Assembly: GCF_001039355.2 (NCBI RefSeq) | Contig: NW_019773637.1 | Coordinates: 275,569 to 339,568 of the forward strand | Direction: 5' to 3' | Length of the DNA stretch: 64,000 nt | Origin: Lingula anatina | Taxonomy: Eukaryota > Brachiopoda > Lingulata > Lingulida > Lingulidae | In this document: positions 23,201 to 33,900 of the stretch, piece by piece | How positions within the stretch are numbered: the first letter of the stretch is position 1 | Layout: the number at the start of each line of letters is the position of its first letter | Program-made: the position numbers and the translations under genes | The notes under the pieces: model-generated | Seen by the model: the letters and a program-made list of their open reading frames with translations, nothing else | What the model was told of the DNA's origin: nothing | The model's database searches: none

Positions 23201-26200
23201 ACCCTGAGACACCAGGTGGCCCTCCGTAAGTCCTCAGGCCAAGACAGGCCTGTCCAGTGTGTTTCTGCTTACTTGTTTCAATATTTTTTCTGCACTTTAG
23301 TTTTGACTTTGGTCAGCAGTGAACATTTTTCTGTAGAGGTCTGATTTCTTTATTATTTTTTAATTTGGTATAAAATAATCCATTTATTTCTGTATGTGTG
23401 TGCAAAAAGTATTTATTATTGATCATTGATTGTTATTGATTTTTAAGCATTTCCAGAAAGTTCTTCACAATATTTCATGATATATTTGAGAAAAATTAAA
23501 TTAACATTTTTGAAAGCAATCTTGTGTGTTAAAGTTGTGTTCATATTAAAAGATTGAATTATTATAATTTACAGTTTGATTTTTGTTATTACTATAGTTA
23601 TCACAGAAATATTGCTTCCCGTATGTTTTAGTTTTATACTTTCTTTCATAAATATTTGCAATAATGGCAGTTACTTAGGAAAGGTTATGACCCGTGTGCA
23701 CATTAAGTGTTTATTTACTTTTTTCCATGATTTCTATGGTTTGTAAATACACTTTGTAGTACTGCACTTTTTATTGTATATAGTATTATTTCATAATAAA
23801 GTGAATATTTGAAATATTCTTAAAATGTCAAATGGTAAAATGCACATTATTAAAGTATGAAGCATCACAAAATTAATTTATAATTTAAAGTGCAAAAAAT
23901 CTAAATTTTCAAAGCTATATTAATGCCTTATATTTGTGTTTAGCAGAATTCTGTTGTTTCCTCTTTTCAAATTTTGTGTTTACGGATCTGTATAACTAAA
24001 GGAACTGCACAACCCAGATATCTGTTTGACCTATTTACATGACCTTGATCCATTGTATGTTTTATGTATAAATATTGACCACTAGTGGGTCAGGGTAAGT
24101 ATCATGACCTACACACTATATTGTTTGGCCTTGACCTTTCTGTGACCCTGACCTTTGGTAACCTTGACCTTTTTGTGTTATGTAGGTCAGCAGCTGGTGG
24201 GCCAGGGGGACCTCCGGGACCTGCACAGCCCAGCAAGAAATTACAGCAAACACAGGCTCAGGTTGATGAGGTAAGTGGATTTCAAAGTGGCTCTGTGACT
24301 GACGTATTGATGTGCTCAGTGAGAGGAGCACTGTCATAATTCATTTAACACAAAAGATTCAAGTACTTGACTGTAAATTGTAGAGAGTCTATAATATAAT
24401 GTACTGTGGTGTAAAAAATTGAAAATCCACTGCACGTATTTGCAATACATAGAGGTAATTTTTTTTGGCTTGTTTTTATAGAGAAATGTTGCCGATTAAA
24501 TTTCCATTATAGTTGATGTATGTATGAAATTGTATGATCGTAACTGGAGATTGTTTTCAGGTAATGGCAAGGACCAGGAAAGCAGATATATTTCTTCCCC
24601 TGCTTGCTGGTATAGCTAATAAATAAACCATATGAAGTATATTTCTCCAATGGTACAGTACCATACTGATGAAGAGAAGTGGCTGACAACAAGCCCTTTC
24701 ATACTCCTTTTGCCTTGACTTTATATAATATTTTTATTGTCAGTATTACATTGACTTTCTCATTGTTTTAAGGTAACGACGTCATCTTTCTTGAAAAATG
24801 TTTTATCCGATAATGCAGCCGGACTCTGTATACCCCCCACCCTCACTTGATACCTCTTGTAACCCCACCTCTAAGATACCACAACAAGGGGATTTTCTTA
24901 ATTACAAAGAAAAAAAGATTAAATGTGTGGGGTGATTTGTTCGGAGTGATTCAATGTCAACCGTATGAATGCCAGATCTGCAAAATAATGCCTTAAATTT
25001 GTAATAAACATGACAAAATTTCACATTGTTTAATTTGGAGACATTGTTCCATTGATGATACATTTGGATTCAGTTATGATCCTGTCATGGAACTCTCCCC
25101 TCACCCCCACAAATGTTAGCTTTTAAATGTCTTGTATCTGTAGCCAGGGCCGTAGCCTCCGGGGGGGCAGGGGGGGCAGCTGCCCCCCCTGGGATTTGAG
25201 GCGCAAATATGGCAAAATGGCAAAATGAACCCACAATTTTTGACTTCTGATTGAGCAATAAATAACAGTTAAAATGCACTAGAATGCAGTATTATACATA
25301 CAGTTTTTTAAAAATTTTCCACACCCACCCCACCCCCTCGGGGGCTTTGCCCCCTCGTGTCCGCTTACTGCCCCCCCTGGCATTTTGCTCAGGCTACGGC
25401 CCTGGTAGCTATAATGTTAGGAAACCTGTGCCCTAGTATTTGAGCGCGCCAACGTAACTTTTCCCATGTATTCTCAGGTAGTTGATATCATGCGAGTAAA
25501 CGTGGAGAAAGTATTGGAGCGTGACCAGAAATTGTCCGAACTTGACGGGCGTGCAGGTAACGGAACAATGATCGTCGTCTTCATCGTCACCCTTGGGCCT
25601 TGGCAGCCATTTTGATTGGCCAATCGATGGTTATTTTTTGTCAACTTGAAACTTTTCTGTTTAGGCAAACTAAACTGATTGAAAAGCTGGGCATGACTGA
25701 TTATTATCAGCATCATTGTTAATGTGAATGTTGTATTTTTTGCTATTTGATCATGCATGTGCTGATTTATTTGTTGTATTGTTTATGTTCCGTACAGGAT
25801 ATTTACACTGTGGACTCCATTATCTTTCAGCATCATGCTTTTCTTCAGTATCGGTGATGGGGAATTGTTCAAGTGTCAAGGAGCTGCAGTCTGAAAAAAC
25901 TCCTGATAAAAATATCTCGCAGTTTCTCAAAAGTCAATTTCTCACAATGGATGACTATCAAAATTTATGAGACTGGTACAAAATTTCGAAAAATTACCTT
26001 TAAAGAAGGTAGCCCTTTGACACTTGACAAGAAGGTAAACCATTGGTATCTCATTTCATTATTCAGTTTCTCATTTGTTGTTCTCATCTTTTTCTTCTCA
26101 TCATCCGTACCTAGGTTGTGGAGATTATGCGGGTCAATGTGGAAAAAGTTTTAGAGCGCGATCAAAAGTTAACGCAGTTAGATGAGCGAGCAGGTAATAC

Positions 26201-29200
26201 GAGTGGACTGCTGGTCTGGCTCTCTTTTGTTGAAGGGAGAGCATTTGTAGATCTTGACCATCGCCTTTGCATTCATCTCTCTTTTCTTTTTTTATGCATC
26301 TTTTTTTCCTTTCTTACAGTTTCATATGTTTGGACGGGCAAATTCAAACTGTTCAAGCACATTCGCAGTGATGTAGTTAAAACGCATTGCTCCTCAAAAC
26401 ATACTTTCATTATTTTCTGATATGTTTTACATCATTCACTTTTTTATTTAGCCTTTTTCATCACATTTGAAACACTTATTTTTCCTAGCCTGTGAAGTGA
26501 AACAATTTTATACAAAACCATATCTGCTGAACACCGATTTCAAATCATTATCATATTCATCATCATGACATTTGTCCTTCACCTTATGCAAGTGACCTTG
26601 ACCTTGTGCACTTGACTCTGATTTGTGATTGGTTTATTTGTGGTTACAGAGAAGCCACCTGGTGATGCAGATCAAGAATCAGTTCTTTTTTCTCTTGTTT
26701 GATATTGAGTTGATAACTTTTTTTCGGTTTTTATGTTGCATTTCTTTCTTTATTGTTTTGTCTATCTTTTCTTAGGTTGTAGATATTATGCGCGTTAATG
26801 TGGAAAAAGTTTTAGAACGTGATCAAAAGTTATCACAGTTAGACGAACGAGCAGGTAAATCTAACTTAAGGCTTCCTTTGAGCTTTCATTGTGTTTTGAT
26901 ACTGTGTTTACACAAAAAAGTATTTGGTCTTGTATTTTTAATCTATTTTTGAAAAATCTAGACTAGAATTGTCATTGACATGATTATTACATGAATCTCA
27001 CAATCAAATTTTACTTGTTTAGAACCTAGTTTGTACCTAAAATAGACCAATTGTGTGAACGCAAAATTTATCTTCTTAATGTTGCTCGTAATTTTATGCT
27101 TGAAAGTTTAACATTTAAGATGACAGTAAATGTTGTTTTTTTCGTCTTGTAATTATTAAAACTTACATAAGATACATTCTCTTTTAAATTTTATTTTATA
27201 TTGTAATTCAGTCTTAAAGATTTAAGTGATTTAAATATTAGAATTTCTGTTATAAAGATGTTACCCTTTATGAATAACTGATGATTACTAATAGCTTTTA
27301 GATTAATATCTTTTACATTACTTGAATAAAGCAGAATTGATTAACTGTTTGAATTGCACTGTTAAACCCTGTATTTAAAAAGCACTGCATAGCCTTTGCA
27401 AATGATGAGTTAATCTGCTTCTTTTGGAAGACCACAGTTTAATGATGATGTCAATTAAACAAAAAAAAAAAAGGAAAAAAAAAGGAAATGAATAGAATTT
27501 GTTTGTTTTGCTTCAATTTAATGAAGCGTAACTTTTGGCATGTCATGCATATTCCATAGACTTTAAAATCCTAAATGCGCCCTTATAGAAATGGTCATGG
27601 CATAGTCCCCTGTACATTATATTGCCATTTGGTCGTTTAAAAGTATGTATTAGTTATCATCTATATGTAGGCTGAAGTAAATATCTTCTATTAGAGTTGC
27701 TGACTTTTGACCAAGACACTGCTGCTCACGACTCGTATTTGACAAACTCTTGAATATACCATCTCTTAATGATGATGATGACTGGTCGGTCCAATGTAGA
27801 CATTGGTTTCAGAAAAATAAACAGAAATTACTCTACCGTAGGTCACCCAAGTGATGACCTCGGTGTTGTGTAAATATTCTCACTGAACCTCTGTGAAGAA
27901 ATAATATAGAAAACTATTTGTTTCAAAGTTTGTGTCAATACCCGATTTGAGGACGAAATTGGAAATGTGCAGTGTGGAAATGATGATTTACTTGAGCCTA
28001 TATCTCTGAATACACCAACAGCTTACCAATGCTATACTCATAAATAATATACCATTTAGAGCAGAAAGTTTCCAGTTGAAGCACACTTCAATGTTGCCTT
28101 AGGAATTTTATATATTATGTATATTATATATTGCACTGTATGTTGTTGGGTTATCTTCCATTTGTATACTATGGTATTGGCACTATGCATTGTTTTTTTT
28201 TAATTTCAAATTGATTCTTAAATTCTACAAAAAGCATAGGATTTGAAAATGACAATTTTCTGATGATGGTTCCACACATGAAAATATCAGATTGGTGTTT
28301 CTAAAAAAATGGAGCAACCAAATCTCTGCAAATTCAATCGTTTTGTGGCTTCTTACTGCAGTAACTGTTGTATATGCTATGGTTTGGGCTCTAGCATGCA
28401 ATGGGGCAGAATTTTTATTGTACGGGTACTGTTACAGTAGCCACACTGACATATAGAAAATGGAGAAGTCGCATGGAAACTTTCTGCTTTGAAAAATTCA
28501 TTATTAAAAACAGAAAAATAAATGATCAGATGGGTCAACCTCTGCGAAAATTTGTTTCATTTAAAGTTCACTTACGGTTCTCAATCTATTCTAGAGCATT
28601 TGGTGTATTTTTTTACAGTTCTAATGTCGTTCTGTAACGAATTTAACAGTTCGAGAACTGTTTTTGGGAAGTCCTTCAGAATGTCCTAGAACAGATTCAG
28701 AATATTTTTTCAACAAAAAAAAAAACAAAAAAACATTACATTCTTGGACAGATTGAGAACTGTAGGTAAGTGAGCGTTAAACGAGACCAATTTTTGCAGG
28801 GGTCAAAATGCTGCTAATGATCTAATTGCATTGCACTCTCCCTCCTACCTTCTCAGATGCACTGCAGGCAGGAGCATCCCAGTTTGAGGCTAGCGCTGGC
28901 AAACTTAAAAACAAGTATTGGTGGAAGAACTGCAAGGTAGACAGAGCTGCTACCTATATATCTGGTTGCTTCTATATATAGATAGCTACTGCCATTTTTA
29001 CTGTTGGTTGCTTCTTGTAAGCTGCTGCCACCTACAGTTGGTTGCTGCTTCTTAGCTAGAGGCAGCTGCTGCCACCTACAGTTGGTGGTTGCTTTTTGGA
29101 GGGCTTCCTCTGTCTCCGGCTTTCACTTAGTTTTGCCTTTACTTTGGTTTCTAACAATGATAATGTCTGCTTCCAAGGTGAATATGTATTAAAGAAATTT

Positions 29201-30872
29201 TAGGAGAAAAACAGATAATAGATACAAAAATATTCTTTCTTTTGGTGAAATCTTTCCATACATGTGTTTTGGAAATGAAACGATGATCCTTTTGATAGAC
29301 TGGAAGCAGATGGTGCCTTCTTATTTGACTTAAGTTTCAGGCTTGTGCAAATTTCAGTCTCTGCTTCAGTGCATGTTATTTTAGTTCCCTTCTTACTCTG
29401 TTGTGTGTGCCCAAATAATTTGAATTTTATTTTAGGTTATTTTTGTGTATATGTGGAACAGTTTAGTACAATGGCATTGCATTTTATAGTGTTCAAGGGG
29501 AAACATAGACATAAAGAAAAAAATAAGACTTAAAATTATGATTAACCAAAAAATTGCTTCATGGTACTTGAAAAGAAATATGCCTTGTGCTGCTATGTGA
29601 AAGAGAGGTATATTGGTGTGGTAATATGGCAAAAATGACGGATTATACTTATTAGTGGGTGTTTGAGGTGATCAAAAGTTTAAGGAAACTGTTCTGTCCT
29701 CTATTTGCAATTTCCCTGTGAACACATAATGCATTGTACCATACTGCTGGACTGCAGCGACATACAAGGTTTGGCCTCTCCTTCTGTGTAAAAACCATTT
29801 AGTTCATTACCTGTTCATTTATTTTTTTCCTTTTTAATAGAACAACTTCAAGTGGGTGCCCAACAGTTTGAGAGCAGCGCTGGCCGCTTGAAGCGAAAAT
29901 ATTGGTGGCAAAACTGCAAGGTTCAATATTTGAAGTTGCTTTCTTTTTTTCTTTCATCTTTTCTTTCTTTCTTTGTCCTTAATTTAGAGCAGCTTAACGT
30001 AGCATTACAACAACATTGTATCAGGTTTATGTAGTCTGTGGCTGAGGGCATGGTTGTTATTCTCAAACTCCTAATGCAGCTTTAATTTGGAACATTTTAT
30101 TGTTTCATGGAACTCTTAAACCTATTGCCAAGTCACTTATACAGATCTAGAGCTCTTGGGGGGTTGAACACACTTGTTGTAATGGTATTCTAAGCCAAGC
30201 TCTCCATGTCTGTTTGGCATATATATCTGGGTTGCAAAAAAAGTTGTGAAATGCAAATATTTACATGTAATATTACTGAAGAGCAATACCTCTAGCAGAT
30301 TCAGGTTAAAATCATTGAATTTGTTTTCCATTCACTGTTAAGAAGAAATTGTGCGGATCGTTTTGAAGTTATGAAAAATTTGCCATATTGAGCCTTGTTT
30401 GTGTTTCTCACCTTTTGGAAAGTGTGGTAGCTGAATCTGCCATTTTCTCAGAATTTGTTGCTCATTGGAATGTAAACTTGCATTTGTATTTCAACTGTCT
30501 TCTTTTCTGTTAGTTGTTCATCATAAAAAGCTGAGAAGTCATTGCAGCAGCAGTATCTGTATGAGGTTCTTACAAACTTAATTCTCTCCACAGAAAATTG
30601 AAATTAGCATTTAGTTTGAATATTCTGAGAACATTGATAAAATACCTTGAAAATATCTTAAAATTTCAGATAACTGGAGACTTTGTGTGACAATTATTCA
30701 CAAATTTCAAAAAGCATGTATGCCTGATCTCCCCCCCCCCCCTCCAGACTTTAGGTTTTAGTTATTTAAATGAAAAAAATCACAGATTCTCAGAAGACTT
30801 TTAAGTGTTTCTCCCAGGAATTATTTTAGGACCTGCTGCTTCTTGTGATTACCTTTTTATGATGGGCCATTT

Positions 30873-30946
<74 letters not shown>

Positions 30947-33900
30947 GAATAAAGGTATTTGAAACTATTTACAAAGGCAAACATTTATTTTTGGTGACAG
31001 GGGGTGGTTATTATTTAATGAATTTAATGATCTTGGGATATCCTCATATGAAGAAGGCTGAATTGGCTGTCTTTTAAAATAAAATTACATTTGATTTGTG
31101 TTAATTTTTTATATAGCCTGTAAATTAATGCATAGAAATGTACATATTTATGTTTTCATAACTGTTGTTGAGATTGCAAATCAAACCATTCTGGCCAATA
31201 TCTTTTATTGATTAGATACAGGTGTATAAATGAAGATTTTAAATCGTAATTTGATCTATTTGTTCCTAGATGATGATAATGATGGGTGGCGTAATAGCTG
31301 TAATTGTAATCATTATTATTGGTAAGACAGGCTTAAATGTTGCCTGCCTGGGCTTAAATAGGCCCTAGCCAGGCATAAATGTGCACTGTACGTTCCTCAA
31401 TGTGCCACTGTAGTTACTTCCAAGCCAAACTGGTCTTATATGTGCTCTAACCAGTGTTAAATGTCATTTGTGCCCCCTCCCCCTCAGAGTATGATAATGA
31501 TGGGAGTTGTGATAGCTGTTGTGGTTATCATAGTGGGCGGTAAGTTCCAATCACGAGTACGATCTGCTTTTTAGTCACAGATTAACTTGTGAATGTGTGT
31601 GTATGTGTGTGTGCAATTTTGTAGATGTTTTTTCTGTTGGATCTTTTTTAAAAGTTCAGTGTCATTTAAAAGCAATTTCTTTCTGTACCTGATTAGTTAA
31701 GAGGACATGGACTGAGATGAAAGAAGACAGGTTTTAGAATTACATGGTATTTATTTAGGCAAACTAGTCTTGAGGGTGGGCACGTCCAGTATATTTGTGG
31801 TTTGTCATTGAACAAAAGCCATTGGAATAGCAATTTGAAGTTTGCTATTTTTTTCCAAAAATGTTGACACTGAACCAAGATGCAACAGTTTGTGTTTTAT
31901 TCCCCATTTCAAGGTCTAAAATTTTCAAAATTGGAACGGTTTGAAGATGTGACCACAAACTAAAAAAAAAAAAAAAAATCAGCCTTGAATTGGGGACCAT
32001 GGAGAGATTTTGAGGGGGAAGGAAGGGAGGGGGGTTAGCACTGTACATTGCACAGTTCATAACAAATTTATATCATCAGCTCTCCATTGTAAATGTATGT
32101 GTGTTATTGTTGTGTCTCTGATTATAGCACTCTTTGATTTGTAGCCATTTGATTCTTTGTTTCATTTCTTTTTACCACTTTCTTTCAGATGTGGTTAATA
32201 ATTATAGGTGTTGCAGTGGTTATAATTATTATTATTGTTGGTAAGTCATTAGTTTCAGTTCATATTTATGTTTTGATATTTCATGAGTTGTTGAAGAAGC
32301 CATCTCTAATGGAATGGGTTGAGATTTTCCCAACTATTGGCAGATTTCTGATTTTTGGAAGCCAAAAATATAATTTTGATATCAATGGAGATCTGCAATA
32401 AAAACTAGGCGGAGGAGGGGGGTGCAGCAGATCTGCTCAGAGCAGATTTATATTAAAACATCAGTGCTGCATTCTCAGTAATCCCCCTCCCCTCCTCAAG
32501 CCAAATTTAAGACATGAGATGGATTCTTTCTTTCTTTTGCTATACTTTTATATTGTTAACTGTACATGACATGTTTGTCTTTGATGTAGTGTAAATTTTA
32601 TCAGCAAGGGTGAGTATTAGATAGTTAAACACTGGCGTGCATGGTGAAATACTTTTGGGTATTCAGATCATATCTAACTTAAACTGTTGGTAGTTAAGCT
32701 GACATCACCATACAATCAGATGAGGACCATTTTGTTGTCTTATAGAATTAAACCCCATGATAAGGGATTTCCCTTGATGATGTCAGTTTTTCTGTTTAAT
32801 TTAGGCCTGTTCTGAATGCATCTTCAGATTGAGCTTTCTCAATTCAGACACCAAGCTGATTTTGATAACAAAGAAAATTATAAGATACTAGTAAATGAAT
32901 TCTATTTATATCTTGGCAAATAAAAAATATATGTCCAAAGTTCAGATGAACGGATTGTGAATTATTTTTGTATACAAAGCAGTTTCTTTTCAGATGGTGT
33001 GCCTGATTTAACAAAGCTTTGAAAAAAGCATGATCATATAAATAAGAGCATGCATTTAATGTCTTTTAAAAGTTGTAATAATTAATATTTTTAAAGTTAT
33101 AAAAATGATTATTCAATAACTGTAGCAAAAGTGATATTTTTATCTAAATATTAAGCAATAAAGAATGATTTAGGATGTTAAACAATTAAAAATAATTGAA
33201 AAAAAAAAAGATTAAAGTTGTTTATGTTGTATTTTTAATGTGACCAACTTGGTCTGACCAATCAAACTGACACTGTCATCATGTACCAAGGGGGAGCATA
33301 TATTTTAATAGAAGTGCATTATATTTATTTCATCTTTTCACTTCACTTCAAGACAATTTGATTTTTGTAAATGTAATTATAATTAATTTGACATTATTTA
33401 TTATATTTCTTTTCTATTGCGTAGTTTGGTTGTTTTCGCCACATATTCCAGATGCAGTGCCTCATTTTTACAGCCACTCTGTTCATTGCATGCTTGCATT
33501 TTCTTTAGGGATCCAGCTCGGGATTTGCGCTGAATTATGGCTGCCAAATTAATACTGATAATTTTTTTTATCATGGTGGTTATCAGAAAATTGTGATGGT
33601 CATGGATGTTGTCTTTCTTCCCTTGTTTGATGATGTGGTTTTTGCATTTTTATTTTAAGTTTTTTGTATTTCTTGTTATTTTAGTTGCTTGCATTTCTGT
33701 TATGTTAATCATATATGCTCTGCATGATCTCAGACTTATTCCAGATATATTGCATGATACTTTTTTAGTTGCATCTTGTTATCTCGATGCATTTTGGTCA
33801 TAACATCGGTTGATTTTAATGTAGGTTTATTTATTGATTTTATAATTTTTTTCCGCCATCACATTTCGGAGCTTATGCCAGTGTGTATAACTTTAATCAA

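Larger units (their letters stand above)
20532..24058. repeat. Tandem duplicated block, copy B
   Basis: Second copy of 18164-20429, beginning directly after the N at 20531. Apart from a 1286 bp insertion at 21687-22972 and its 5 bp target duplication it is collinear with copy A, including VAMP exon 2B. It could be a genuine tandem duplication or two haplotypes assembled in series. Confidence 0.92.

Noticed and set aside
24561-24626. Alternative terminal VAMP exon (acceptor ttgttttcag, 21 codons then TAA)
   Set aside because: Frame and acceptor fit, but the peptide does not resemble any SNARE and would truncate the protein. Chance explains it as well.
33606-33803. Hydrophobic open frame as a fourth VAMP anchor exon
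   Set aside because: It lacks the 52-nt length, matching phases and the conserved start seen in the three anchor exons. Hydrophobicity comes from T-rich DNA.
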